Shown: positions 1-8,910 of the stretch, piece by piece
How positions within the stretch are numbered: position 1 is the stretch's first letter
How the letters are laid out: each line of letters opens with the position of its first letter
Source of the DNA: Candidatus Zixiibacteriota bacterium
GTDB taxonomy: Bacteria; Zixibacteria; MSB-5A5; GN15; JACZUZ01
Assembly: GCA_024280775.1 (NCBI GenBank)
Contig: JAJRPM010000013.1
Location: forward strand, 186,001 to 250,000
Direction: 5' to 3'
DNA: 64,000 bases
Position numbers and translations under genes: made by a program
Notes under the pieces: generated by a model
Databases searched by the model: none
Seen by the model: the letters and a program-made list of their open reading frames with translations, nothing else
Told to the model about the DNA's origin: nothing

Positions 1-536
1 GTTTGGCGCCGATAGTCGGAGCATTCGCCGCAGGATTGATATTAGAGAAAGTGCATTATCAAGTGCATCCAACTTTCAAAGACTATTCAATAGATAAACT
101 GGTAGATCCAATAGCTGTGTTTTTAGTCCCCATATTTTTTGTGCGAATGGGCATGATGGTCGATGTTACCCATTTTGGTAAGATGGAAGTGCTGGAGTTT
201 GCATTGATGCTGACCATTGCCGCGTTCGTTGGAAAGCAGGTTTGCGGCTTGGTTGTGCGCGACAGGTCAATCAGCAAGATGTCAGTAGGATTGGGAATGG
301 TTCCCAGGGGCGAAGTAGGACTTATTTTTGCCGGAATAGGAGCCAGTTTGATGGTCGGTACTGAAAAAGTGATTTCTCCGGAAGTCTATTCGGCGGTAGT
401 GATAATGGTCATGGTAACGACACTGGTAACTCCGCCGGCTTTGAAGTGGAGTTTGATGAAATCCGAATCAAAGAATAGTACGTCTGCCACAATTCCGGGA
501 GAGGGTACAACTCCATCAGCTCCATCAGCGGAGTAA
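1..536 (+). CDS. Cation:proton antiporter (CPA2/Kef-NapA type), C-terminal part
   Basis: The reading frame is open from the left edge, so the N-terminus lies outside the window; about 178 residues remain. The fragment has several hydrophobic membrane segments and the stretch GMVPRGEVGLIFAGIG, characteristic of a late transmembrane helix in CPA2-family Na+/H+ or K+/H+ antiporters. The family exchanges monovalent cations for protons across the inner membrane. No C-terminal TrkA-N domain is attached: the protein ends in a short Ser/Thr-rich tail. Substrate cannot be told from this part. Confidence 0.85.
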   Translation, partial: LAPIVGAFAAGLILEKVHYQVHPTFKDYSIDKLVDPIAVFLVPIFFVRMGMMVDVTHFGKMEVLEFALMLTIAAFVGKQVCGLVVRDRSISKMSVGLGMVPRGEVGLIFAGIGASLMVGTEKVISPEVYSAVVIMVMVTTLVTPPALKWSLMKSESKNSTSATIPGEGTTPSAPSAE

Positions 537-667
537 GAAACCGGACATTCATCGCTCTAACATAGTTATGGAAACACCAAGCATAAGCGTTCAATCCCCC
601 GGATTAGAACTAGCGAAGCGATTTCTCCTCCTTCGAAACTAAATAGCATATAAGATACACGGATCAT

Positions 668-696
668 TTGACATCTAAGAATCGGCGACGTATGTT
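668..696 (+). promoter_or_regulatory. Sigma-70-type promoter of the initiator tRNA gene
   Basis: TTGACA at 668-673 and TATGTT at 691-696 are separated by 17 bases. The tRNA starts at 709, so initiation near 703 would leave a very short 5' leader. The match and placement strongly suggest the tRNA promoter. Confidence 0.75.
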
Positions 697-708
697 TGTC
701 GCCCTGAT

Positions 709-785
<77 letters not shown>

Positions 786-790
786 ATCTT

Positions 791-829
791 AAACTCCCGA
801 GGTGTAACAACCTCGGGAGTTTCTTTTTT
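791..829 (+). terminator. Rho-independent terminator after the tRNA
   Basis: A perfect 13-bp stem (arms 791-803 and 810-822, six-base loop) is followed by a T-rich tract. It lies five bases after the tRNA CCA end. Confidence 0.9.
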
Positions 830-1315
830 GGTGGGTTTTCCTTCGAAAAACGGATTTTCTAACAAACCTTCCGAGAAACGTTTTCCCCTTATCTGGAGCG
901 CACTTAGGGTTAAGCTTTTTCCCCACACCCTATCATTGCAAATTACTGAGGTCGTTGACAAGCAAGTCAAAGTGTGAAGCGTTTTACAAGCGTACTTAGC
1001 TGAACAGTCCAACCAAAGAACAACCTGTCAACTTTTCTCTCAAGTCGCAGTTCAACAATTATCAACCACATTTCTCGCAGAGGGGCGGCAAGAGATTTAT
1101 CGTGTCCGAATTGTGAATACCGATTTGCCAACGCAGTTCGCTAAGCATATTATGCTAATCGGTATTACTAGATTTTTGTGAGGAATGCCTCATAAACACT
1201 CTATTAGACATCGAGATGGTACAACTTATGGGTCCTCTCAGGACAATATCGCTCCCCCAATACGGACTAGGTTTCCTAAGGAGTAGACATTAAACCAAAA
1301 CATGCAGCTGAGCGA
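830..1315. other. Non-coding leader region before the sigma factor
   Basis: No convincing gene is visible. The notable structure is a nested inverted repeat at 1116-1166, listed separately. The short ORFs here lack ribosome sites or recognisable content. Confidence 0.5.
1116..1166. repeat. Nested inverted repeat upstream of the sigma gene
   Basis: Outer perfect 10-bp arms AATACCGATT (1116-1125) and AATCGGTATT (1157-1166) enclose an inner palindrome AGCATATTATGCT (1144-1156) that directly abuts the right arm. No T-run follows, so it is more like an operator or cruciform/RNA structure than a terminator. Confidence 0.6.
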
Positions 1316-1861
1316 ATGTCCCACGATGAAACTGTAATCATTGAATCTTACCTTAAAGGTGTTAGTCCGGGCTTCGAGGAAGTTAAGAATTGGATAGATA
1401 CTGTACTCCAGTTCCACGGCTGGGGGACACGGCTGGATATTGTGGAAATAAGACAAGCGACGCTTGTCGCTGTCTTGGATAACTTGCAACAGTCAAAATA
1501 TAAGGGACAGGGTCTCAAAGGTTATGTCCAGTCAATTTGCAAGCGGATTTGCTTAGATGATCTCCGGAAAAGCTACCGCAAAGAAAGATTTCTGGCAGCC
1601 AGAGAATTACAAACGCCCGCCAGTGTATCTCAAACTCCCGAATCTATCCTTATAGAAAAGGAAAAGAATGATTCTTTTCATCAGATAATGCTAGAACTCT
1701 CAGACCAATGTAGACAATTGCTACGTTGGAAGTTCTATGATCATTTCAGCCACAAGGAAATAGGCGATAAGCTTGGCCTAACCGCTGGCGCATCTCGGGT
1801 TCGAGTACATAGGTGCCTGGAAGAAACATCTAGAATTAGGGCTAGACTTGAAGAAGATTGA
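1316..1861 (+). CDS. ECF-type RNA polymerase sigma factor
   Basis: This 181-residue protein has the two-domain layout of extracytoplasmic-function sigma factors. A region-2-like helix bundle spans about residues 45-100 (GYVQSICKRICLDDLRKSYR), and a region-4 helix-turn-helix spans about 130-178, with HKEIGDKLGLTAGASRVRVH resembling the -35-binding helices. Together they would direct RNA polymerase to a small regulon. The gene precedes a double zinc-finger anti-sigma gene by 96 bases, the usual sigma/anti-sigma order. The start is uncertain: the ATG at 1316 has only a weak ribosome site, and AGGAG at 1279-1283 is too far upstream. The regulon is not visible; the adjacent exported-protein and caspase genes are plausible but untested targets. 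Confidence 0.85.
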   Translation: MSHDETVIIESYLKGVSPGFEEVKNWIDTVLQFHGWGTRLDIVEIRQATLVAVLDNLQQSKYKGQGLKGYVQSICKRICLDDLRKSYRKERFLAARELQTPASVSQTPESILIEKEKNDSFHQIMLELSDQCRQLLRWKFYDHFSHKEIGDKLGLTAGASRVRVHRCLEETSRIRARLEED

Positions 1862-1957
1862 TGACTTCATGTAACATTTCCGCCCTATGGGCTACTATAG
1901 TAGTGTGATGGTATCGAATATCTATTGGTTCTGTTATAGCAAATATATGGAAATAAA

Positions 1958-2944
1958 ATGGAAATTGAACAGTGCAATAATCCCGAAACTGACTACCCAT
2001 TGATTGACTTCCAAGCTGGTCTCCTAACAGTTGAGGAATTTGAACGCGTAGAATCGCATCTACAGAATTGTCAATCATGCAGTTCAAGGATTGAACATAT
2101 GCGGCTAATAGCAAATGGTCTACGCCGGCAAGGCTCACAAATGCATGACAAGCTATATGGCGAGCATCCATCGACTGCTGAAATTGTAGGATATGTAGAT
2201 GATAACATACGCCTTACCGAAAGCGAGTTAGGGCGGGTTAAAGGTCATATTGATACTTGTCCATTTTGTGCTGATGAAGTCGAGAAGATTGCTCAGCTCA
2301 ACAATTTTCTCTCGCAAAACGCAAGAGCCAATGATATGGACAGTTCCGCTACCGCACATCTACCGAACGGTGTCCTTACGCCGATCTTTCAGTTCTTCAA
2401 GAAACCAGCAATTGCATATCTGTTAACTGCAGCTAGCCTTGCCTTACTTGTTAATGACCGCCTAAGTGAGCAAAATATCGAAGATTCTTCCTCCAAGGCA
2501 GTAACTACTCAGGATGCACAAGTTAACCAGCCCCGATTGAACCTGCGTGAGAGTCGTACCGTGACCCTATACGAAGACAAAACCAAGAATGGGACAGTGA
2601 TTGCAAAGAGTATTGGTAAACCTCTTATTGTGAAAATAGTACGGACCGCAGGAGAGTCGCAGGTCCGGGCCATGGTAATCACGCCTGAGCCCGACATCGA
2701 GCATTATAGATATTCAATTGGGCTACTCAATGATGCTGGTAAGAAGTGGGCTCTTTCAGATAACTTCGTGGATTTCGGCGTAACAGTCTCACACAAAACT
2801 GTCACTAATCTTTCGCTGGATTGTTCTACTCTTGAAGATGGGGTATACATACTTCTGTTCACCGCCCATGACCGCGCAAAGCCAGACGTCACATATCCTG
2901 TTCAGTACCTCTTTGAACTGATTACCACTGACAAGCTGGAATAG
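1958..2944 (+). CDS. Membrane anti-sigma factor with two zf-HC2 zinc fingers
   Basis: The protein has 328 residues. Two H-x3-C-x2-C motifs, H34/C38/C41 and H97/C101/C104, are arranged as tandem zinc-binding anti-sigma domains that normally clamp an ECF sigma factor. One transmembrane helix follows at about 150-166 (AIAYLLTAASLALLV), then a roughly 160-residue C-terminal region predicted to be outside the cytoplasm and rich in beta-strand-like sequence, which could be the sensor. It follows the sigma gene on the same strand, so it is probably that sigma's partner. Two fingers in one protein is less common than one. The signal sensed cannot be inferred. Confidence 0.85.
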   Translation: MEIEQCNNPETDYPLIDFQAGLLTVEEFERVESHLQNCQSCSSRIEHMRLIANGLRRQGSQMHDKLYGEHPSTAEIVGYVDDNIRLTESELGRVKGHIDTCPFCADEVEKIAQLNNFLSQNARANDMDSSATAHLPNGVLTPIFQFFKKPAIAYLLTAASLALLVNDRLSEQNIEDSSSKAVTTQDAQVNQPRLNLRESRTVTLYEDKTKNGTVIAKSIGKPLIVKIVRTAGESQVRAMVITPEPDIEHYRYSIGLLNDAGKKWALSDNFVDFGVTVSHKTVTNLSLDCSTLEDGVYILLFTAHDRAKPDVTYPVQYLFELITTDKLE

Positions 2945-2995
2945 CAAGATTCACTCGCACTCGCACTACCACACCTAGGGCAATTTGAAAAAGAC

Positions 2996-5863
2996 TTACT
3001 TCAAGAGAGTCATTTTCTTAGTCATTTCGAACTCGCCAACTTTGATTCGATAGAGATACACACCTGATGCAAAGTCACTTGCATCCCAGTCAACATTTAC
3101 GATACCAGCGGGAGATTCCCCGGCAATCACTTGCACTTTCTGGCCTCTGATGTTGAAGATCTCCAACACCCATTCGGATTGACGAGGTATTTGGAGTTGA
3201 ATACGCGTGGATGGATTGAACGGATTCGGGAAATTCTGTGCAAGATTAAAGCCATCCGGAATTTGACCGTTGAACTCATCTTTGTCAAAACTACTATGTA
3301 TGGCATAACGCTCAGATAAGCCATGAGGCCCACTCTTGATAGTCAGGGGAACTCCTGGCTTAACAGTGTGATAGAAACCTGACTCAGAAACGAGCAGTAT
3401 CTCTGGAGCTTTACTATATCCTTCATCAAAAAAGCGTAATACGATATCCGCATTCGCTTGTGGTGAGCTAACTACTAGTGTGAACTGCCCATCAAGCTCA
3501 TTCGAGTTTAGAACAGTTTCAGCAAAACGCTCTTTGCCGCTTGACTCAATTCCAGTGGGTTCAACCCATACAACTATCGAAGGATTGGGGTACGGTGGTT
3601 TCGGGTAACCGACAGAGGCGGACATGTCATTGTTTTCATAGAGGTATGTGCAACAGTCCACTGAACCACCTGTCTCAGCAGAGATTCTCAGTTTCCAGCC
3701 TCCATCCGGCACATTTCGTTTCTGAGTTGGAGCAACATAGAGTGTTGAGGGAACAAGGAGCCGTACTCGATCCGAGGCGGAACAATTGACATTCATAAAA
3801 TAGCCTTGCCAAGGCGATAGTACTATAGAAGCCGGGACATAACCTGTATCTGAAAACATCCACAGGGTAGGATCTATTATGGCGCTATCGGCTGCTTCGG
3901 TAATTCCATATACAGTTCCATTGAAATCAATTCTGCAATCTGCTAAACCAACCAACATTGGGTAGGGTGACCCTATTTGGTTAAACCCTGAATCAAGGCG
4001 AATTGGGAAAAAATCATATCCTAACCCAACTGGCTCAGGCGGTAAAGCTGTGTATCCAGGAAAATTGATTGTGGCATCTACGCTACTGATGAGCCAATAA
4101 GATTTTCCAGGCTCGAACATTGTAAGTGTTGAATCAACACCGAACTCATCGTAGCCACCTGAGATATCCTTTGCTGGATCCCATCTCAGAGCACGCCAAC
4201 TACTCAAATGGCGAGTCCATGGCCCAAGAGCGCTTAACGTCGAATCCACGTTTGCTGGACTGGGAACCGCAGGGAAGCTGATCATCCTATACTTACGAGA
4301 TCTAACCGATGCAGCGCCCGATGATGTTACATTATTGATAGCAACAGGAATACGTATGTACGATCCGTCTTCGGGATACCGTAGCAATGCTCCTGTTTCT
4401 TCATGAATGATTTCGCCATAGAGTTCTAGACCCTCACGTGGCAATGGCGGATTAAGAGATGTGGTAAATTTGCCAGCTCCCATATCAGTAAGCATAAGCC
4501 TCTGCTCAACTTGTCGTTGTGACAGATCTGATAGAAACGCAGGTCGTCGAATGAAGATATCAGGAGATGTAAAGCCACTATCCACGGTAATCGAAAGATT
4601 GTCATCAACTGGAGTCAACTTGTTGATTCCAAATCCACGGAAGGAAACATCGCTAATCTTCGACAAAGTAAGATCTAAGCACAACGTGTCATAATCGAAC
4701 GTTCTTCCGACGAGTGTGTATTCCATTCTTGTGCCGTTGCGCTCAGCATATCCACCAAACCAACCATCATCATCTATGAGACCCGGTACTGTAATTGAAT
4801 CAAGCAGTACACCGCTAAGGTTTGTTTGGAAAATATGGCGCCGGAAGTCTCTTGCGCCTGCTACTACTAGTCTGTCGGAAGTTAGTTCCAAGATAGTCGT
4901 CGCTTCGTCACGTGAGTTTGAACCGTAAACAACGTCGTTAATAAAAACTCCTTGTCGATCTATATGCAGGAGGTAAATGTTTTTTGAACCGTTTGGCGGC
5001 GTTCCACCTGGCCCGTAGGAAAAAGTTTCGCCAACAATCCAAAATGAGCCATCAGGCGCTTGTGCGATATCTCTTCCCACATCTCTTGATGCTCCGCCAT
5101 AAACGCGCTCATTGGTAAGGTTGCCATTCAAATCCATTGTTGCAAAATATATATCCTGACCTCTTGGCGGGGCGCCTTGGTGTCCAACAATAGCGAGCTC
5201 TCCATTAGCGCACTCAATAACAGACCATGCCACACGATTTATAGAAGAGGTAAAAGTCTTTTGCAATCCAAAGACCAAAGTGTCAGGGTCGGAGATGCGG
5301 ACAAGCAGGCGACCGCCAAATATTTGATCAACCGTCTGGTCATGTTCACCAACAACGACAAATCTACCTTCAGAAGTTTGGATAATACTACTACCCCTTG
5401 AATCACCGGTTCCTCCCTGAATATCTGGAATACCCCAGATTCCATCTCCGGTCTCGGTTAGACGAAAAACAAGAACATCATCGTCCTGATCTATTCCTAC
5501 CCATGTTCTTCCAACTATCACGAATCGGCCGTTTCTAGAAACTATAGCATCTTCGGCGCGGGCGTTTTCGCGGCCTCGGTATTCCCATTCCCACTCAAAT
5601 GCGAAGCTCGAGTCTAGTTTTGTAACGAGAATATGCACTGAATCAATTGATGACCAGCAGTTACCAGCCAAATATTCTCTATCTCCAATCAGTAGGTAAC
5701 CACCATCACTAACTGGTAGAATTGCCTTCCCCCATTCTAGCTTAGCGCTTCCAATTGTGACGGTAGTGTCATTATTGAAGGCAGTCACATCAGGGCTTGT
5801 CACTACAATTGACAACAATGTCAACAGGTATAGTAGGGTAGGGCGAATATAGTAGTTATTCAT
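2996..5863 (-). CDS. Exported beta-propeller-like protein with C-terminal sorting domain
   Basis: The 955-residue protein has an N-terminal signal peptide (about residues 1-28). Its N-terminal half contains a recurring strand motif of the form G-G/R-[FYL]-[VLI]-[VI]-G (GGYLLIGD, GRFVIVGR, GRFVVVGE, GSFWIVGE), typical of beta-propeller blades or delta-60-type repeats. The middle is beta-rich without an assigned fold. Residues about 867-955 form the FCB-type C-terminal sorting/FlgD-like module (NFPNPFNPST, then SGVYLYRIKVG and a KKMTLLK end), so it is probably exported through a type IX-like route and held on the surface. It is the last gene of a minus-strand run, 28 bases after the small membrane protein gene. 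No enzymatic motif is visible. Confidence 0.8.
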   Translation of the reverse strand: MNNYYIRPTLLYLLTLLSIVVTSPDVTAFNNDTTVTIGSAKLEWGKAILPVSDGGYLLIGDREYLAGNCWSSIDSVHILVTKLDSSFAFEWEWEYRGRENARAEDAIVSRNGRFVIVGRTWVGIDQDDDVLVFRLTETGDGIWGIPDIQGGTGDSRGSSIIQTSEGRFVVVGEHDQTVDQIFGGRLLVRISDPDTLVFGLQKTFTSSINRVAWSVIECANGELAIVGHQGAPPRGQDIYFATMDLNGNLTNERVYGGASRDVGRDIAQAPDGSFWIVGETFSYGPGGTPPNGSKNIYLLHIDRQGVFINDVVYGSNSRDEATTILELTSDRLVVAGARDFRRHIFQTNLSGVLLDSITVPGLIDDDGWFGGYAERNGTRMEYTLVGRTFDYDTLCLDLTLSKISDVSFRGFGINKLTPVDDNLSITVDSGFTSPDIFIRRPAFLSDLSQRQVEQRLMLTDMGAGKFTTSLNPPLPREGLELYGEIIHEETGALLRYPEDGSYIRIPVAINNVTSSGAASVRSRKYRMISFPAVPSPANVDSTLSALGPWTRHLSSWRALRWDPAKDISGGYDEFGVDSTLTMFEPGKSYWLISSVDATINFPGYTALPPEPVGLGYDFFPIRLDSGFNQIGSPYPMLVGLADCRIDFNGTVYGITEAADSAIIDPTLWMFSDTGYVPASIVLSPWQGYFMNVNCSASDRVRLLVPSTLYVAPTQKRNVPDGGWKLRISAETGGSVDCCTYLYENNDMSASVGYPKPPYPNPSIVVWVEPTGIESSGKERFAETVLNSNELDGQFTLVVSSPQANADIVLRFFDEGYSKAPEILLVSESGFYHTVKPGVPLTIKSGPHGLSERYAIHSSFDKDEFNGQIPDGFNLAQNFPNPFNPSTRIQLQIPRQSEWVLEIFNIRGQKVQVIAGESPAGIVNVDWDASDFASGVYLYRIKVGEFEMTKKMTLLK

Positions 5864-5891
5864 TGAGGCATCGCTCTTGATAATAATTGTA

Positions 5892-6500
5892 CTATTGAGC
5901 CGGAGGTGGTGGTGGATTCGCTAAGGGTGTTGGGCCTACATGATCATCAGCAAACGGCCCTAAATCTAAGAGAGCGGCTGTACCTAAGAGCAGGCTGAGA
6001 GCTGCAGCGCCAAACCTAGATGACTTTCTTTTCCAAAAACTACGAGGCGGATTGGCGACAAGTCTCGCTTCTAAATAGATTGTTCGGAGCCGAGGAAATT
6101 CATCAAGTATTCTACTTTGCGTAAGCCTTTGAGTTGGGCGCGCTTCAAGCATATTTACCATACTAGCGAAAGCCAAAGAGTCAGAAAGCGTAGAATCGCT
6201 TACATTGATGACGTACGTATAAGCTAGCAATTCAAAAATGACCGCTCTTGTTTCAGCTTTCTTTACCAATCGACCTGAAACAAAATATTCTAAGGAATCG
6301 ACAAACATTGCAATAGCAATAGAGTCAGCGTCACCTCGACTTAGTTTGTCAGATATTACTGAGGCGTACGATGCAGCATCCTCCTCCACATTTTCACCAG
6401 CCCAAGTGGCCTGCAATTGTGTGGTAAGCATGACGAATCCAAAAGCTATAAAGCAGACGAATAGTCGCCGATGATAAGTCATAGATGGAAGACTTGACAT
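5892..6500 (-). CDS. Small membrane protein coupled to the caspase gene
   Basis: The 202-residue protein has an N-terminal hydrophobic segment (about 12-33, signal peptide or anchor), a mainly helical soluble middle, a basic stretch near FWKRKSSR, a second hydrophobic helix (AALSLLLGTAALL, about 168-181) and a proline-rich tail. I do not recognise a family. The start is decided by the TAATG overlap: its ATG shares one base with the caspase stop, implying translational coupling. That makes it a likely partner, inhibitor or anchor of the caspase-like protein, which is inference only. Confidence 0.65.
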   Translation of the reverse strand: MSSLPSMTYHRRLFVCFIAFGFVMLTTQLQATWAGENVEEDAASYASVISDKLSRGDADSIAIAMFVDSLEYFVSGRLVKKAETRAVIFELLAYTYVINVSDSTLSDSLAFASMVNMLEARPTQRLTQSRILDEFPRLRTIYLEARLVANPPRSFWKRKSSRFGAAALSLLLGTAALLDLGPFADDHVGPTPLANPPPPPAQ

Positions 6501-8101
6501 TAGCGGTTTTTTCCATTGCTGTCGGCCAATGTAAGCACTAATCTATTTGTACCTGGCTCTAAATCTACGATTGTCCCTGACTCGACAAACGGAAAAGACT
6601 TTCCGCCCAGAGATATGCTCTTAATAATTACATTTGCGCCAAATACTGTTTGCCCTACTCCAATGTTCACCAAGTATTGGCCTGGCGGAATAGAATTCAA
6701 CCCGCTGAACATCCCTATTTTTTCGGGGAATCCGTTAATCTCAAACGAAAACTTAGATCTTCGTAGGTGCTTAGGCGAGGATTCACTTATGGCAAATCTT
6801 ACATTCGCAGAACCTATTTGAATATCAGAGTTTTGGCGACCAACATCTACTATTGAAGCGTTGTTTACAAAGATGATACTGCTATCATTCAGCGGATTTC
6901 TTCGCGTGAGAGTCCGAACCGAATGCTCCCCTGGAGTTATCTCTACGTAACTGTTCGATTCTACAACTGCATCATCGATTAGCACATGAGTGTTGGCCGG
7001 TGCGTTGATGAACACTCTAATTTGACCATCGGCAGAGAACCACTCTCGAAGAATCGGTATATCGGGCAAGTTCTTTGCCGACTCTGCTAGAAAAAGAAAT
7101 GTTCCAGTGTATACATCCTCACGGAGATGACTGATTTGCGGATCAGGAGCCACAGGCAGGTCTCGGTCTCTCGCCAACTTTTGCACCAGGCTCGACGCGG
7201 ACATATAGATTTGTTCAATGTTGAGCATACCTGAATTGGTTAGATTCGTAAGCCCAGTGACAGTTTTCAAGAGTGAATATGTAAACAAGCTGTAGGTCTT
7301 GCTATCGTCGCCTGTAATGCTGTATGTTTTTTGAAGTCCCCGACCAGCGGTGAGAAGAATGCGACTGCCATTACCGTCCAGAGAATTGACTATTTGTGTT
7401 CGGTCATCTCTTCCCAGCCACTTTTCAGTATTAAGTCCCGAGGCGCAACAATCGACAATAAAAAGCATATGCTTATTCTTGTTGTGCCTGCTCCACTCTT
7501 TGACATCGGAGATCCGGATAACATCTAGGACATAGTCGTCCGGCTTTGCTCGGCCTAAAACCATATGGCCACCATTCATGTCAATTCCGTGACCTGAAAA
7601 ATAGAACAACAACCGATCTTCTGAGCCAAGAAGATTACGGAATTTGTTTGACATATAGTCGCCGATGAGATCTTTAGTAGCAACCTCATTGGTAGCCACA
7701 AATACTTCATCAAATCCGCCACTTCCAAGCAAGAAATTTGTCATTGCTTCAATATCGTTATAGACGAAAGGCAGGTTGGGGAAGGCTGGATCTTCATAAT
7801 TACTTACACCAACAAGAAATGCAACACTCCTTCCGTTAGGCAGAGGCGTTGATTCACTAATCGTTCCACCGTAGAGGGATTCCATCAGTGAGAAAAAACG
7901 TGGCTTGCTTGATTGTTCTCCACTACGTTGCCAGACCACAACACCGTCATCAAGAACCGTAGATGTGAATTCTTTATTGGCTAAGGCTACTTGAGTGAGT
8001 GTCTCGGATTCGACATTCCCCCCAGCCATAATGAAGATTATGGTAATTACAAATATTAGATTCTTCAAAAGAGACTCTATTGTATGAATACCGATGTTCA
8101 T
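6500..8101 (-). CDS. Secreted caspase-family (C14, metacaspase-like) protease
   Basis: The protein has 533 residues. A hydrophobic N-terminal segment (about 10-27) looks like a signal peptide or membrane anchor. A caspase-fold domain covers about 90-340: the beta-strand RSVAFLVGVSNY, then FYFSGHG with candidate catalytic His171, then FIVDCCASG with candidate catalytic Cys219 aligned to the metacaspase D-x-C-x-S-G motif. The His/Cys dyad is intact. C-terminal to it lies a PEGA-like beta domain (about 360-400, INAPANTHVLIDD) and a further beta-rich region. Family members cleave after basic or acidic residues; specificity is not readable here. It is followed by a coupled small membrane-protein gene and a large surface protein gene on the same strand, so a cell-envelope role is likely. 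Confidence 0.85.
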   Translation of the reverse strand: MNIGIHTIESLLKNLIFVITIIFIMAGGNVESETLTQVALANKEFTSTVLDDGVVVWQRSGEQSSKPRFFSLMESLYGGTISESTPLPNGRSVAFLVGVSNYEDPAFPNLPFVYNDIEAMTNFLLGSGGFDEVFVATNEVATKDLIGDYMSNKFRNLLGSEDRLLFYFSGHGIDMNGGHMVLGRAKPDDYVLDVIRISDVKEWSRHNKNKHMLFIVDCCASGLNTEKWLGRDDRTQIVNSLDGNGSRILLTAGRGLQKTYSITGDDSKTYSLFTYSLLKTVTGLTNLTNSGMLNIEQIYMSASSLVQKLARDRDLPVAPDPQISHLREDVYTGTFLFLAESAKNLPDIPILREWFSADGQIRVFINAPANTHVLIDDAVVESNSYVEITPGEHSVRTLTRRNPLNDSSIIFVNNASIVDVGRQNSDIQIGSANVRFAISESSPKHLRRSKFSFEINGFPEKIGMFSGLNSIPPGQYLVNIGVGQTVFGANVIIKSISLGGKSFPFVESGTIVDLEPGTNRLVLTLADSNGKNR

Positions 8102-8110
8102 ATTCTATTA

Positions 8111-8356
8111 TTAAGGATACAGATGATACCTATCCGATCCATTTTCAGCAGCTATTGATAGCCGTAAGAAATCCTGAAATTTGCTTACCCTAATCACTGT
8201 AAATCGCGCTGGAATCCACCTGCTTGTAGGGGGATAATTCTTTACCATCTGCCAAGACAATGTATACCCGACTTGGAATTTTGTCAACAGATTAATTGTT
8301 CGAAGAAGATTGAGGGTATGGTAAATATCTACGAATATTTGAGCAAGTAGGCCCAT
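8111..8356 (-). CDS. Possible 81-residue protein preceding the caspase gene
   Basis: This short reading frame lies nine bases upstream of the caspase gene on the same strand. The protein begins MGLLAQIFVDIYHTLNLLR, which could be an amphipathic helix, and its C-terminal half (ARFTVIRVSKFQDFLRLSI) looks compatible with strand-helix structure. No family is recognised and no strong ribosome site is seen. If real it heads the caspase gene run; otherwise this is the 5' leader of that run. Confidence 0.4.
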   Translation of the reverse strand: MGLLAQIFVDIYHTLNLLRTINLLTKFQVGYTLSWQMVKNYPPTSRWIPARFTVIRVSKFQDFLRLSIAAENGSDRYHLYP

Positions 8357-8366
8357 GCTCCCCAGT

Positions 8367-8407
8367 AAAACCCTTGATACACACGTCTAAAAACCCTTGA
8401 TACACAC
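8367..8407. repeat. Tandem 18-base direct repeat upstream of the caspase run
   Basis: AAAACCCTTGATACACAC occurs twice, at 8367-8384 and 8390-8407, exactly 23 bases apart (about two helical turns). It lies 11-51 bases upstream of the first reading frame of the minus-strand caspase run, where an activator or repressor would bind. Confidence 0.7.
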
Positions 8408-8712
8408 CTCTGTAGAATCTACCTCCCCTAGAAGGGTTTCCCAGTATCTGCTTTGAGTTTTCCGAAATCGAAATAAAGTAAAAAAGTGTTGTAACGTCTC
8501 ACTGCTACCGACGACCATATCCATGAAGGCAAGGTAACTCTAAAGTCTGACGCGAGTTACTACTTCAAACCGATACAGCTTCGCATTTTATGACAACAGC
8601 TCTAGAGAGCATACTATAAGGGAAGCATTCATTTGAGAAATTATTTCACGGATCTAACCTCATCAATGACATAAGCCATACGTAGAAGTGGGAATTGCGA
8701 ATCAAAAGCCAC

Positions 8713-8765
8713 GCCTGTTACACGCATGATCCCTTATGTCGTGTTACAGGCCCAGCTTTTCTTTG
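8713..8765 (+). terminator. Possible terminator hairpin
   Basis: Arms GCCTGTTACACG (8713-8724) and CGTGTTACAGGC (8740-8751) pair over 12 positions with one T-T mismatch and are followed by GCTTTTCTTT. No gene upstream on this strand explains it. Confidence 0.4.
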
Positions 8766-8800
8766 GGTGATCGTCCATTTTAAGGGATGGGGATTTTGGA

Positions 8801-8827
8801 GCCTGGCGGTGGCCTTCACCGCCAGGC
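8801..8827. repeat. Perfect 10-bp hairpin
   Basis: GCCTGGCGGT (8801-8810) and ACCGCCAGGC (8818-8827) flank a seven-base loop. Only three T bases follow on the plus strand, so terminator function is doubtful. Confidence 0.5.
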
Positions 8828-8910
8828 TTTGAATGCCGATTTCGCGATTGAATAGAACAGGACAACCGAAAAAGTGAAAACCGCATAAGTCGCCAGATAG
8901 AGATTTATTT

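Larger units (their letters stand above)
8408..8910. other. Non-coding region with three hairpins
   Basis: No supported gene. Inverted repeats are at 8534-8560 (GTAACTC/GAGTTAC), 8713-8751 (12-bp arms with one mismatch) and 8801-8827 (perfect 10-bp arms GCCTGGCGGT/ACCGCCAGGC). The second is followed by a T-rich stretch, so a small transcript could end there. Confidence 0.45.
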
